A DNA stretch of 64,000 nucleotides from Vicinamibacteraceae bacterium (lineage in GTDB: Bacteria; Planctomycetota; Phycisphaerae; Phycisphaerales; UBA5793). The DNA is taken from NCBI GenBank assembly GCA_011525805.1, contig WYBR01000030.1, positions 1-64,000 of the forward strand, in the 5' to 3' direction. Positions 14,749 through 23,706 of this stretch are shown in pieces (position 1 is the stretch's first letter; each line of letters begins with the position of its first letter). The translations under genes and the position numbers were made by a program. The notes beneath the pieces are model-generated. The model saw nothing but the letters and a program-made list of their open reading frames with translations, did not search any database and was not told the DNA's origin.

Positions 14749-15267
14749 ATGGCACAGTACGACATCAGCAAGATCTGGGACGGCGTGAGCGCGCAACTCT
14801 TCGAAGGCGCCGGCGCCGGCACCGACCTCGGATTCACCGGGCCGGTGACCATCAGCATCGAGCGCACCTATCTCGATGTGAAAGCCAGCCAGACCGGCGG
14901 TCAGCCGCTGGACCGCCGCCTCGACTCGCAGATCTGGCGCGTGGCGATCGACTTCAAAGAGGTCGGCCAGGCGACGTACTTCAAGGACTGGTGGCTCACG
15001 GGCAACACTGATACCGCCGGCGTGATCGAACTGCATCCCGGCGCGCTGGGCGCATCGGTGCCGACGAAGCGGATCAGAGTGCATCCGCGCATCATGGCCG
15101 CCGACACGAGCAAAGACCTCATCTTCGAGGCGCTCGTCTTCGATCGCGGCCCGACGCAGGTCATCGACGGCGCGGGAAATCACGTGCACCGCATCGAGTT
15201 CATCACCCTGCCGCTCGCGGCCGACCTGCCGACGATCGACCTGGGCAAGTTCAACTACGTGCCGTGA
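14749..15267 (+). CDS. major tail tube protein
   Basis: The ATG at 14749 gives 172 residues of mostly beta sequence with one central helix. Its size and position before the tail assembly and tape-measure genes fit a siphovirus tail tube subunit. The region RTYLDVKASQTGG (about 41-53) looks like the long loop that is usual between tube-fold strands. The absence of a sheath gene argues for a non-contractile tail. Confidence 0.72.
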   Translation: MAQYDISKIWDGVSAQLFEGAGAGTDLGFTGPVTISIERTYLDVKASQTGGQPLDRRLDSQIWRVAIDFKEVGQATYFKDWWLTGNTDTAGVIELHPGALGASVPTKRIRVHPRIMAADTSKDLIFEALVFDRGPTQVIDGAGNHVHRIEFITLPLAADLPTIDLGKFNYVP

Positions 15268-15281
15268 TGCAACACACACAA

Positions 15282-15304
15282 CCCGGGGTGAGTCACCCGG
15301 GGCT
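15282..15304. repeat. REP-like hairpin after the tail tube gene
   Basis: CCCGGGGTGA (15282-15291) and TCACCCGGGG (15293-15302) pair with one mismatch. The flank is CTGATTG in place of CTATGTG. It lies 15 nt after the tail tube stop and just before the GGAGGG ribosome-binding site of the next gene. Confidence 0.55.
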
Positions 15305-15319
15305 GATTGGAGGGCACCA

Positions 15320-15805
15320 GTGCAGCCCATTCTCATCGATCTCGACGGAACCGCGGACTTCCTCCTCGCCGTGCGCATTCGCGGCGTGATCTGCGAGGCC
15401 GCTCACCCGAGCCGCGTCGATATGGCGACGCTCGATCGACGCGTGAAGCGGGCGGAGCATCCCGGCGAGGCTGAACTGCGCCGCGCCGTCGGCCTGCTGG
15501 CCCAGCGCATGGTCGATGCGATTTTCGCGTCCTGCCCCGAGTGGCAGTCGCTCAAGGAAGGCGCGCTGAGGGATGAGCCCCTGAGCCGCCAGGAAGCGAT
15601 CGTCCTCGTCTACCAGTACCTGGCTGTGGTGACGAAGTTCACCGGCGGCGACGTCAGCCCCTTCGCGGCCGGATCGTTCTCACTCATCGCCGAGGACGAC
15701 GGCGTCACGAAGGCCCGCGCGGCGGCGGCGGCGAATCTCCCGGCCGGACGCGTTGTCGGCGCGGCGGCGGCAGCGCCGCAGAAAGGTGAGCAGGCGAGCA
15801 GTTGA
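15320..15805 (+). CDS. tail assembly chaperone-like protein
   Basis: A GTG at 15320 after GGAGGG (15309-15314) gives 161 residues, mainly helical, with an Ala-rich tail. It lies between the tail tube and tape measure genes, where assembly chaperones are found. No second frameshifted product could be identified by eye, although many tail chaperones use a -1 shift. The call is positional. Confidence 0.6.
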   Translation: MQPILIDLDGTADFLLAVRIRGVICEAAHPSRVDMATLDRRVKRAEHPGEAELRRAVGLLAQRMVDAIFASCPEWQSLKEGALRDEPLSRQEAIVLVYQYLAVVTKFTGGDVSPFAAGSFSLIAEDDGVTKARAAAAANLPAGRVVGAAAAAPQKGEQASS

Positions 15806-15866
15806 GCGGGTGGGTCGATCCATCCCGAATGCCTGGTGCCCAGTGCCAAGTGCCTGGAGGTGCTCC

Positions 15867-17033
15867 ATGAGCGCCTTCGGACTGGGGTCAATCCGCGGCT
15901 TCCTCGGGCTCGACAGCAGCGACTACACCAAGGGCATCCTCGACGCCCAGGTGGCGAACGAGGTCTTCGGTCACAGCGTCACGAACTTCGTGAACAATCC
16001 GCTCCTGGGCGCGATCAATCTGCTCAAGGGACTGGCCGCGGGCACCGCCGCCGCGGTTCGAGAGACGGCGTTCCTCAACCAGGAGTACTTCCGAACGTCT
16101 GAGCGCCTCGGCGTCAGCACGCGCACCATCTCCGGCCTGAACATGGCCTACCGCGACATGGGCGTGCAGGTCCAGGAGTTCGAGAAGCAACTGTCCAAGC
16201 TCGCCATCAAGGCTGATGAGGCGAGTCAGGGGAACGAGACATCGCTCAAGCTCTTTGAACGCCTCGGCGTGTCGGTGAAGGACGCGGCGGGCAATATGCG
16301 CCCGCTCGATGACATCCTCCGCGATGTAAGCGACGGTCTCGCGGGCCTCGGGAGCCAGCAGGAGAAGGTGGCGATCGGCAACCTCCTCTTCGGCGAATCG
16401 TTCGTGAAGGTGCTCAACATTCTCGGCGAGGGCGGCAAGGCGATCGAGGAGACGATCGAACGGGCCTCGCGCTATGGACAGGTCGTCGAGGATGAAGCGG
16501 CGCGGGCGAGCAATGAACTGGCCAGCGCGCTGGGAGATCTCGGCTTCGCCGTCGACGGCGCCCGCAAGCGACTGGCGACGCGCTTCATCGAGTCCTTCAT
16601 CGACGAGTTCGCCGCCGGACCCGCCGCGGTCGATGCGCTGGCCGAGAGCCTCGGGAAACTCGAGCCCGCGGCGACGCGCGCCGGAAATGCGTTCGGGCGG
16701 TGGCTCGCCGACACCATCGAGGGACTTGGCATCGTTGGCGAGCTGCTTGAGGAGCGCGGCAGGCAACTCGACGAGATCGCGCAGAAGCAGTTGGAGGCGC
16801 TGGATGCGAGCGGCCGCGCCAACGCCCTGCTCAATGAACGCACCTTCGGCTCGCATCCGATCTCGTTTCGCGTCTATCAGGCGCAGCTTGATGCGGACCT
16901 GTTCGACATGGGCGCGTCGCGTGAGGCGGTGCGCCGCGCCGCCCGCGGGCACTACCCCGACGAGCTGGAAGAGGAACTCGCCATCCTGCACCGCAACCAG
17001 GAGCGCATGCGGAGTCTGCGAGCGCGCCGATGA
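15867..17033 (+). CDS. short tail tape measure protein
   Basis: The ATG at 15867 follows TGGAGGTGC and gives 388 residues. The N-terminal region has SERLGVSTRTISGLNMAYRDMGV (seen around residues 78-100), and the rest is long amphipathic helix with Ala-rich stretches. These features are typical of tape measures. Tape measures are usually 600-2000 residues, so this implies a short tail. The C-terminal 60 residues are highly charged coiled coil. It overlaps the next gene by 4 nt. Confidence 0.75.
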   Translation: MSAFGLGSIRGFLGLDSSDYTKGILDAQVANEVFGHSVTNFVNNPLLGAINLLKGLAAGTAAAVRETAFLNQEYFRTSERLGVSTRTISGLNMAYRDMGVQVQEFEKQLSKLAIKADEASQGNETSLKLFERLGVSVKDAAGNMRPLDDILRDVSDGLAGLGSQQEKVAIGNLLFGESFVKVLNILGEGGKAIEETIERASRYGQVVEDEAARASNELASALGDLGFAVDGARKRLATRFIESFIDEFAAGPAAVDALAESLGKLEPAATRAGNAFGRWLADTIEGLGIVGELLEERGRQLDEIAQKQLEALDASGRANALLNERTFGSHPISFRVYQAQLDADLFDMGASREAVRRAARGHYPDELEEELAILHRNQERMRSLRARR

Positions 17034-18484
17034 CCGTCACGCAGGCCCAACTTCAGGGGGTGTGCAAGTTCACCTTCGGCGCCGCGACGCACCGGGTCGA
17101 GAAGTACACCTGCGCCGCCACGCTTGAACGCACGGGCGTCGGCCACAACGCCTTCCGCCGCTTCATCTACACCATCGAGACCGAGATCGAGGGCGCCACC
17201 CTCGCCAATCTCAAGTCGCAGCTCGACGCCGCCAAGAGCGGACTCATCAACTCCGGCAGCGACTTCGCTATCTTCCGCGCCGGGACCAAGGTCCACGAGC
17301 ACCTCGCGGCGGACTGCCACTTCGGGCCTGTCGCCACGCTGAGCGTCAACGGCAACCAGCAGTCGAGCACCTTCGAAACCATCACCATCACCGTCGAATG
17401 CCTCGTGCCCGTCTCGACGGCCGGCGGCCTCATCGACCACCTCTTCAATCTCCGCACCGTCGTCGATGACGAGGGCAACGTCGCCTCGATCGTGCAGACG
17501 GGCACGGTGACGACGACGGCCGCTCAGTCGGCGACGGACTGGATCAATGCCAACGTGCCCGCCCAGCCGGCGGGCTACGACCGCACATTGGACATCCAGG
17601 CCGATGACACCGACTCCAGCGCCACCTACACCCTCACCGACGCCAAGACCGATCGGCGCAACTTCGACGCCAACGTGCGCGACCACAAGTTCAGCCGCAC
17701 CCGCACCTGGCAGGACGGCCTGCTCCAGACGATCGCCTACAGCGGCACGGTCCGCATGGCCGAGGGGCAGAGCGCCGCCGCGTTCATCGAGGCCAACCTG
17801 CCCGCGGCCACGCAGGGATACGCGAGATCGTACTCGATCGCCAACAGCGACGATGACCGCGACGGCACGTACAGCGTGACCGACACCCGCGCGACGTGGA
17901 GCGCCATCCCCGGCATCGACAAGGCGCAACTGGAGGCCAGCCGGAGCGTCGACACGCAGGGCCGCGTGACGCTGGAGCGGCGCGGCTACTTCATCGGCAA
18001 CAATGCCCAGGCTCAGGTGGACGCGGTGCGCTCGACGCTCGCCGCCCTCGGCGCGATCGTCTTCGAGGAAGTCCGCCAGGACATCTACAACGACCAGCGC
18101 TGGTCTTTCCGCTTCACAGCGCTCACGACCAACCACGGCGATCCGCCCAGCGGCATCGTCCAGTGGCGCGAGGTCGTGAGGCGCAGCGGAGGCGGACGCC
18201 CCCGGCTCGTCTCCGTCTACCCCGACCGCTACCCCTTCATCTACCTCGGCGCCCCCGGACCCGTGGTCATCACCGTCAGCGGCCAGGCCGTCACCGTGGA
18301 CGGGGCGTATGCGGATGTGCCCGGGGCGCCTTCCTCGATCGCGATCTACCAGAGCGGCGGCACTGAGTTCAGCGTCAACCGGCTCAGCGAGATCGAGCGC
18401 GAAACCACCTGGTCGATGACCTTCATCTGCCCGCCGGGAACGGTCGCCCCTGAGCCGCGCGGACGTCCGGAGCCGGGGCCATGA
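17030..18484 (+). CDS. distal tail-type protein with an internal repeat
   Basis: This 484-residue protein is largely beta, without a signal peptide. Residues 156-205 and 236-287 are similar to each other: a QSA segment, an IxANxPA segment, a GY.R segment and a TYxxTD segment recur about 80 residues apart. Position after the tape measure suggests a distal tail or baseplate protein. The overlap of its start with the tape-measure stop and of its stop with the next start shows tight coupling. Exact family not recognised. Confidence 0.65.
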   Translation: MTVTQAQLQGVCKFTFGAATHRVEKYTCAATLERTGVGHNAFRRFIYTIETEIEGATLANLKSQLDAAKSGLINSGSDFAIFRAGTKVHEHLAADCHFGPVATLSVNGNQQSSTFETITITVECLVPVSTAGGLIDHLFNLRTVVDDEGNVASIVQTGTVTTTAAQSATDWINANVPAQPAGYDRTLDIQADDTDSSATYTLTDAKTDRRNFDANVRDHKFSRTRTWQDGLLQTIAYSGTVRMAEGQSAAAFIEANLPAATQGYARSYSIANSDDDRDGTYSVTDTRATWSAIPGIDKAQLEASRSVDTQGRVTLERRGYFIGNNAQAQVDAVRSTLAALGAIVFEEVRQDIYNDQRWSFRFTALTTNHGDPPSGIVQWREVVRRSGGGRPRLVSVYPDRYPFIYLGAPGPVVITVSGQAVTVDGAYADVPGAPSSIAIYQSGGTEFSVNRLSEIERETTWSMTFICPPGTVAPEPRGRPEPGP

Positions 18485-20904
18485 CCGACGAGAAGATCAT
18501 CTCGCTTCTCAAGCACGTGGGCGCCGAGGGCACCTACACCGCCGCGGTGCGCATCATGGGATTCGTCTCGCGCGGCATCGGCATCTGGCCCGAGCAAGTC
18601 ACCGTGCGCATCAACGAGATCGAGCGATTCCTCCTGCCGAGCGACCTGCACGGCATCTCCCTCTCGCTGGTCATCGGAACGGATGCGAAGAATGTGGAGA
18701 TCTTCGACTGGCGTCTCATCGACGTCACCCCGGTGACGCATGGCGCCACCGATGATAATCCGACGAACCGGCCCCTCGAATGGGATCTGACTCTTGAAGA
18801 CGGCCGCTGGCGCCTCCAGGGCGATCGCGGCGGACTGCTCATGCAGGGCGTGCTGAACCCCACGCTTCCGGACGGGTCGATCGTCCCCGGCCTCAAGAAG
18901 ACCAACAGTGAGCTCGTCGCGCTGTGCATCGCGGCGATCCCGATGACCTTCCGCGAAGGCGTGCTCAGCGCTCCCGTCATCGCGAAGATGAACGCGATCG
19001 AGCCGCCGGCTGAACTCGTGTGGCGCGGCGCCCATGCTCCGACTCAACTCCAGCGCCTCCTGGAGTGGACGCGCTGCTGCTTCGCCTACAACCAGGGCGG
19101 CACCTACTCCATCCACACGCTTGTCGATCCTCCCAACGTCCCGAGCAACCCCTACATCCCCGATGTCGCCAAGCTCCCGAGCAGCCGCCACACGATCACG
19201 CCGCCGGATCACGAGGGCAAGTGCATCATCGCCTCCTGCCCGACGCGGCACCTCATCCAGCGCGTGCGCACGCTCTACCAGTCCTCGCCCTACGAGCCGC
19301 CGCGCCCCCTCCAGTGGGTCGGAGTGGAGACGGATGGCAGCGTGCATCCGCTCACTGATCTCTCCTGGTGGCCGATGGGCAAGACGCCGCTCCAGGTGTT
19401 CCGCAACAAGTTCAAGGACGTCGACGACGATCACCGCCGCCTCGCGCAGTCGTGCGTCTTCCGCATGGTGCGGCTGCATGACGATGACCTCACCGAGGAC
19501 TGGACGCTCCTCCAGCGCCTCGTGGATGAGAATGCCGCGCCGCCGTCGGCGCGCGGCGAGCCGCTGGGCGTCCTGGTGAAGAGCAACGCCTCGCATCAGG
19601 ATCATCTCGGCGCGTGGATCAATCCGACGGGTCCGGTTCCCGTGGAAGATGTGCGCTTCGATTTGGAGCGCGGCGTCTTTATCTTCTCGCGGCCGCAGGT
19701 GCGCCTCAACCTCTCGCGCTCCTACGCCCCCGAGCAGGAGGCCGAGGAACTCGTCGGCGCCCAACTCTCGATCACCTTCGGCCATCATCCCAACGCGGGT
19801 GATCACACCGACTACTTCATGGGCGTCTACAAGTGGGATGCTGGATCGAGCCAGGTGGTGAAGGTTGCGGACCCTGATCCTCCAGACCCGCCCGCGATCG
19901 TCACCGCCCTCGCCGAGGGCGTTCCCGTCTACCGCTTCCCCGACCTGCAACTCAACTACATCGAGCAGGCCCACCCGAGCACGGACATCGACGTGCAGAA
20001 CAGCGCGGCCATTGAAGCGCTCGCGCTCGGTTACGCCAAGGCGATGATCACGGCGCAGGAGGCCGTCTTCGAAGTCCAGGAGTACCCGGGGCTGCACAAC
20101 CTCGACCCTGACCACAGCTCGACGCTCATCGTCTGGGATCCCAACAACCTCATGACGACGGTGCACCTCGGCCGCCATCAGCCGATCTCGAGCGACTACG
20201 TCGCCCGGCTCATCGACAGCCGTTCGACGCACGGCGGCCGGGCCGGCGCCCCGGCGGGTGCTGTGGCCTCGGGGGTCGGTCGCTCCACCGCCGTCGCCGC
20301 CGCGCTCGGCGCCCTGGGCGCGAGCAGCGGCGCACGCGATGCGAGCCGCGTCGCCGTCAACGCCCTGCCGGGCGCCACGATGCAGGTACGGCGGCGCTTC
20401 TGGGCGAAGATCCTCAGCGAAACGACGCCCGACGTCTGGTCATTCACGGAGGTTTATAAGAGCAACACGGGCGCTGGCTCGGTGTGGACCGCGCCCTCAG
20501 GCGCCGTGACGGGAAGCGCCCGCGAGTTCAATGCCGCGAGGGTCGCGGCGAATGCCATCGTCGAGATGTTCGTGATCGACATCTTCAAAGCCGACGGCAC
20601 CGTGACCTTCGAGTACTGGTTTGACTCGGGCAGCGGCGGCCTGTGCCTGGGCAGCGGCGGATGCCTGGAGTTTGACGCGAATGGTTGCCTGGTGTTCGAC
20701 CTTGACGTGAACAGCACGGTGCAGGCGACGGTCGTGACCGGCGGCTCGCTGAGCATCGTCGCGGGCACTCCCAACAAGCTGCGGCTGACGCTCACGCGAT
20801 CCATTGTGACGTTCAGCCGCAACGCCTGCGGCGTGCTCGTCGGCGTCAGCGCGGCAGGCACGAGCAGCGTCACCTCCGACCTCAACTTGGATGAATGCAC
20901 CTGA
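18481..20904 (+). CDS. large tail protein, probable tail hub or fibre base
   Basis: This 807-residue protein is the largest in the phage module. The N-terminal 350 residues are mixed alpha/beta and resemble siphovirus tail hub or tail-associated proteins in layout. From about residue 580 the sequence becomes Ala/Gly-rich, then a beta-rich C-terminal region with several Cys (GLCLGSGGCLEFDANGC near 720-736). The C-terminus may form a receptor-facing part. The assignment comes from position after the distal tail gene and size. It overlaps the next gene by 10 nt. Confidence 0.6.
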   Translation: MTDEKIISLLKHVGAEGTYTAAVRIMGFVSRGIGIWPEQVTVRINEIERFLLPSDLHGISLSLVIGTDAKNVEIFDWRLIDVTPVTHGATDDNPTNRPLEWDLTLEDGRWRLQGDRGGLLMQGVLNPTLPDGSIVPGLKKTNSELVALCIAAIPMTFREGVLSAPVIAKMNAIEPPAELVWRGAHAPTQLQRLLEWTRCCFAYNQGGTYSIHTLVDPPNVPSNPYIPDVAKLPSSRHTITPPDHEGKCIIASCPTRHLIQRVRTLYQSSPYEPPRPLQWVGVETDGSVHPLTDLSWWPMGKTPLQVFRNKFKDVDDDHRRLAQSCVFRMVRLHDDDLTEDWTLLQRLVDENAAPPSARGEPLGVLVKSNASHQDHLGAWINPTGPVPVEDVRFDLERGVFIFSRPQVRLNLSRSYAPEQEAEELVGAQLSITFGHHPNAGDHTDYFMGVYKWDAGSSQVVKVADPDPPDPPAIVTALAEGVPVYRFPDLQLNYIEQAHPSTDIDVQNSAAIEALALGYAKAMITAQEAVFEVQEYPGLHNLDPDHSSTLIVWDPNNLMTTVHLGRHQPISSDYVARLIDSRSTHGGRAGAPAGAVASGVGRSTAVAAALGALGASSGARDASRVAVNALPGATMQVRRRFWAKILSETTPDVWSFTEVYKSNTGAGSVWTAPSGAVTGSAREFNAARVAANAIVEMFVIDIFKADGTVTFEYWFDSGSGGLCLGSGGCLEFDANGCLVFDLDVNSTVQATVVTGGSLSIVAGTPNKLRLTLTRSIVTFSRNACGVLVGVSAAGTSSVTSDLNLDECT

Positions 20905-21815
20905 TGACACTCGTGCGCGGACCATCGGGGAATCTGCTGTTGGCGCCGGCCGGGCTCGCCAACTCCAAGAAGTGCTGCTGTTGCGATGAGGAGTGCGGGC
21001 AGTGCCCATGCTGCTATTGCATCGAGTGCGCCGACGGACTGAAGTACGCATTGCCGCGTCCCGACGCCGCCGCCTGCAACCTCACTCCCACCAAGGCCAC
21101 GCTGCTCATCACGCTCAGCAGCCTGACGTTGAGCACCGCCTGCCGCACCTACCGCGACGCCAACTGCAACGCCGCGCCCGGCACGTTCGCATCGTACAAG
21201 GTCAACTCATCGAGCATGGCGGATCTCCAGCTGCCGTTCTGCTGGGACACGGAGACCCCTCACGCCGCCGTGCCCGACCCCGATTCGATCTGCGATGACC
21301 TGACGCCGGTGTGCGAGCATTGGAAGATGTGCGTCAGCCTGCCGGACACAGGCATCACCTTCACGCAGTACACCAACTCAAACTGCACCGGGTCGAGCAA
21401 CACGGCGGCGCTGCGCATCGCCGGCGCGTGGCTCAAGTACCAGGTCTCCGCCAGCGGAGCAACCCGGCGGTTCGTCTTGTACGTGACCGCCTCAGTCGGC
21501 TCGGCGATCCAGATTCCCATCTTCCTGGGGGCCGTCAGCTTCGACGCCCGGCAGTGCAGCAACTACTCAGCGTGGCCATTGACGGTGAGCAATGGCATCG
21601 GCGCCATCGCCTGCGTGTGCGGCGCCAGCGGAGAAGGCAAGCACACCCTGGCGACGGGTGGCAATGCCACGCTCGCCCTGGCGTGTGACCTGCCGGCCTG
21701 CGATGGCGGCGCCAGCCCGATGGGAAGCGGCGGTGAACCGTTGCTGGTGGAGTCATTCCGCGGCGACGAGCGGGGAGCCGTCGCCGCGCGCAAGAAGAAG
21801 GGGTGTTGCCTGTGA
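20895..21815 (+). CDS. cysteine-rich phage protein
   Basis: This 306-residue protein contains about 25 Cys. A cluster of ten falls within residues 27-45 (CCCC, then C..C, CC, C and C), followed by spaced Cys pairs in a beta-rich middle region and a CC pair at the C-terminus. The ATG at 20895 is within the previous gene; an ATG at 20904 is an alternative. It has no signal peptide. It could be a metal-binding or disulfide-stabilised tail tip or host-attachment protein. I recognise no named family. Confidence 0.6.
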   Translation: MHLMTLVRGPSGNLLLAPAGLANSKKCCCCDEECGQCPCCYCIECADGLKYALPRPDAAACNLTPTKATLLITLSSLTLSTACRTYRDANCNAAPGTFASYKVNSSSMADLQLPFCWDTETPHAAVPDPDSICDDLTPVCEHWKMCVSLPDTGITFTQYTNSNCTGSSNTAALRIAGAWLKYQVSASGATRRFVLYVTASVGSAIQIPIFLGAVSFDARQCSNYSAWPLTVSNGIGAIACVCGASGEGKHTLATGGNATLALACDLPACDGGASPMGSGGEPLLVESFRGDERGAVAARKKKGCCL

Positions 21816-22156
21816 GCCGCTTCGACCTGCTCATCACTGTGATCTTCGCCGCCGCGGGCAACGCGGCGGTCGTCGTCGTGTTGTGCCGGGCGCATGCCTT
21901 CGCGTGGCTGAGGCGATGGGTTGAAGGGACTGTGTTTGGTTCGATGCTCGCGTGCCCGCTGTGCACGTCGTGCTGGACCGGATTGGCCGCGTCGGTGATC
22001 GCCGGCGTTTGGCCCTGGTGGCTGACCATCGTCTGCCTCACGGCGGCGTGGTACTGGATCATCGTCCATGCGTACTCAAGTGAGCGCATAGGGCGGTTTG
22101 ACGCCTCGTCGAACGCCGGTCACCGGCCGTTCAACGAGGCGTCGACAACCCGATGA
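21812..22156 (+). CDS. DUF1360-like small membrane protein
   Basis: A GTG at 21812 overlaps the previous stop and gives 114 residues; a GTG at 21803 is an alternative. It has three hydrophobic segments (about 7-28, 43-65 and 70-90) and the pattern SMLACPLCTSCWTG (about 47-60). This C..C..CW pattern is typical of DUF1360 membrane proteins, found in phages and bacteria. The last codons lie in a long inverted repeat. Function unknown, possibly superinfection exclusion or lysis-related. Confidence 0.65.
   Translation: MSRFDLLITVIFAAAGNAAVVVVLCRAHAFAWLRRWVEGTVFGSMLACPLCTSCWTGLAASVIAGVWPWWLTIVCLTAAWYWIIVHAYSSERIGRFDASSNAGHRPFNEASTTR
22100..22143 (+). terminator. long inverted repeat at the right end of the phage module
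   Basis: GACGCCTCGT (22100-22109) pairs with ACGAGGCGTC (22134-22143). Inside, GAACG (22111-22115) pairs with CGTTC (22128-22132), and CCGG (22116-22119) with CCGG (22123-22126) around TCA. It overlaps the 3' end of the DUF1360-like gene and probably marks the end of the late transcript. It could also be near an attachment site. Confidence 0.5.
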
Positions 22157-22181
22157 GGGCCGGCCCCGCCCGGCCCGAAAA

Positions 22182-22203
22182 GCCCCGGAAACACCCCCGG
22201 GGC
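22182..22203 (+). terminator. 7-bp GC-rich hairpin
   Basis: GCCCCGG (22182-22188) pairs with CCGGGGC (22197-22203) around an 8-nt loop. It is a second stem 40 nt after the inverted repeat at 22100-22143. The rest of the gap to gcvH (22204-22442) shows only a T7/G5 tract near 22279-22290. Confidence 0.35.
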
Positions 22204-22442
22204 GATCTGCTGCGCAGGGGGCGTTGGCCATTCCCCTGCCGATTTGGCCACTTTGCCCTGCCCGCTACGGAAAACCTGTTTTTTTGGGGGTGCAGGCACG
22301 TCGGGGGCAGCCCTCCTACCATGTTCCCCGCCGTTTCCGACGCAATTCGGGACGCCGCAGGAGCGGGTCGATCGGCGTCTGACCGGCCCGGCGGGCGGAT
22401 CGCCCGCGCCACCCCCACCCCTCCCAGAGGAGAGGAACCCCG

Positions 22443-22823
22443 ATGCCCAGCCCCGCCGATCGCCGCTACAGCGACTCCCACGAATGGCACAAACTCGAGG
22501 GCGAGGTGGTCACCCTCGGCATCTCGAAGTTCGCGGTCGATGAGCTGACGGACGTAACCTACGTCGAGATCAAGCCCGCGGGGACGAAGATCAAGCCCGG
22601 GGACGCGGTCGGCGAGGTGGAGTCGGTCAAGGCGACGAGCGAGATCTACTCGGCCGTCGGCGGCGAGATCATCGAGGTGAACCGGGCGCTGGCGGATGAT
22701 CCGGCGATTCTCAACCGCGATCCCTACGAAGCGGGCTGGCTGTGCCGCATCCGGGTCGGCGATGCCTCGGCGCTCGAAGCCCTGATGGGCCAGGGTGAGT
22801 ACGACGAGAAGCACCCGACGTGA
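22443..22823 (+). CDS. gcvH: glycine cleavage system H protein
   Basis: This 126-residue protein is the lipoylated carrier of the glycine cleavage system. It moves the aminomethyl group between the P, T and L proteins. The lipoylation site is Lys63 in VESVKATSE. The N-terminal YSDSHEWHKLEG and the C-terminal GWLCRIRV segments are typical. GAGGAGAGGAACCCCG precedes the ATG. No other gcv genes are nearby. It overlaps the ABC transporter gene by 4 nt, so it may have been recruited into that transcript. Confidence 0.95.
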   Translation: MPSPADRRYSDSHEWHKLEGEVVTLGISKFAVDELTDVTYVEIKPAGTKIKPGDAVGEVESVKATSEIYSAVGGEIIEVNRALADDPAILNRDPYEAGWLCRIRVGDASALEALMGQGEYDEKHPT

Positions 22824-23620
22824 ATCGCGCGGCCTCCCACGGCGCGGCGGACGGGGGCGCGGCGGACGGGGGCGCGGCGGGCGAGCCGCTGCTGCGCGTA
22901 GCGGGCCTGCGCAAGGTTTACAACTCCGGAGCGGAGCGCGTCGAGGCGCTGGCGGATGTGAGTTTCACGGTCGAGGCGCCGGGCTTCATCGGCATCATGG
23001 GGCCGAGCGGCTCGGGCAAGAGCACGCTGCTGCATCTGCTCGCGGGGCTGGATCGGCCGACGGGGGGCGAGATCTTCGTCGCCGGCCAGGGCGTTCACGC
23101 GATGAACGAGGTCGAACTGACGCGCTTCCGGCGGCTGCGCATCGGCATCGTCTTTCAACAGTTCAACCTGCTGGGCACGATGACGGCGCTGGACAACGTC
23201 ATGCTCCCCGGCGTGCTCGACGGCCGCGCCGAGTCGTGGCTGCGGCCGCGGGCCCAATCGCTGCTCGAAACGCTCGGGCTGCGCGAACGGATGCACCACC
23301 GGCCTGATGCGCTCTCAGGCGGCGAGCAGCAGCGCGTCGCCATCGCTCGCGCGCTGCTCTTTGAGCCGAAAGTGCTGTTCGCCGACGAGCCGACCGGCAA
23401 CCTCGACTCGACCACAAGCAAGCGCATCTGGACGATGCTCGCCGACCTGTCGCGGCGGCACCAGATTACGATCCTGATGGTGACGCACGAGCCGGCCGCG
23501 GCGGCGCACTGTGGCCGGGTGCTGATCCTCGGCGATGGGCGCGTGACGGACGATCTCGATGTGGGGCAACACGATTCGGCGTGGCTGGCGAGCCGCTACC
23601 AGCAGTCGGCCGGCACGTGA
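22820..23620 (+). CDS. ABC transporter ATP-binding protein (LolD/MacB type)
   Basis: This 266-residue ATPase has Walker A GPSGSGKS (61-68), signature LSGGEQQR (165-172), and Walker B VLFADE (185-190). A Q-loop (FQQFNLL) lies near 112-118. It belongs to the LolD/MacB-like group that works with FtsX-fold permeases. The GTG at 22820 overlaps the gcvH stop. The N-terminal 20 residues are a short Ala/Gly/Asp tandem repeat (15-nt period at 22845-22885) and are probably dispensable. The permease at 23707 is the partner. Confidence 0.92.
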   Translation: MNRAASHGAADGGAADGGAAGEPLLRVAGLRKVYNSGAERVEALADVSFTVEAPGFIGIMGPSGSGKSTLLHLLAGLDRPTGGEIFVAGQGVHAMNEVELTRFRRLRIGIVFQQFNLLGTMTALDNVMLPGVLDGRAESWLRPRAQSLLETLGLRERMHHRPDALSGGEQQRVAIARALLFEPKVLFADEPTGNLDSTTSKRIWTMLADLSRRHQITILMVTHEPAAAAHCGRVLILGDGRVTDDLDVGQHDSAWLASRYQQSAGT

Positions 23621-23706
23621 GGGCACGGCGCGCGCGATGAGGTGCAGGGTCGAGCCGCGGAGCGCCGCAGCCGAGCGGCGCCGGGGCAGTCTGATCTGGA
23701 GCCGCG

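Noticed and set aside
22845-22885. short tandem repeat that resembles an array
   Set aside because: A 15-nt period inside the ABC ATPase gene encodes a Gly/Ala/Asp run; there are no spacers, so it is not a CRISPR array.
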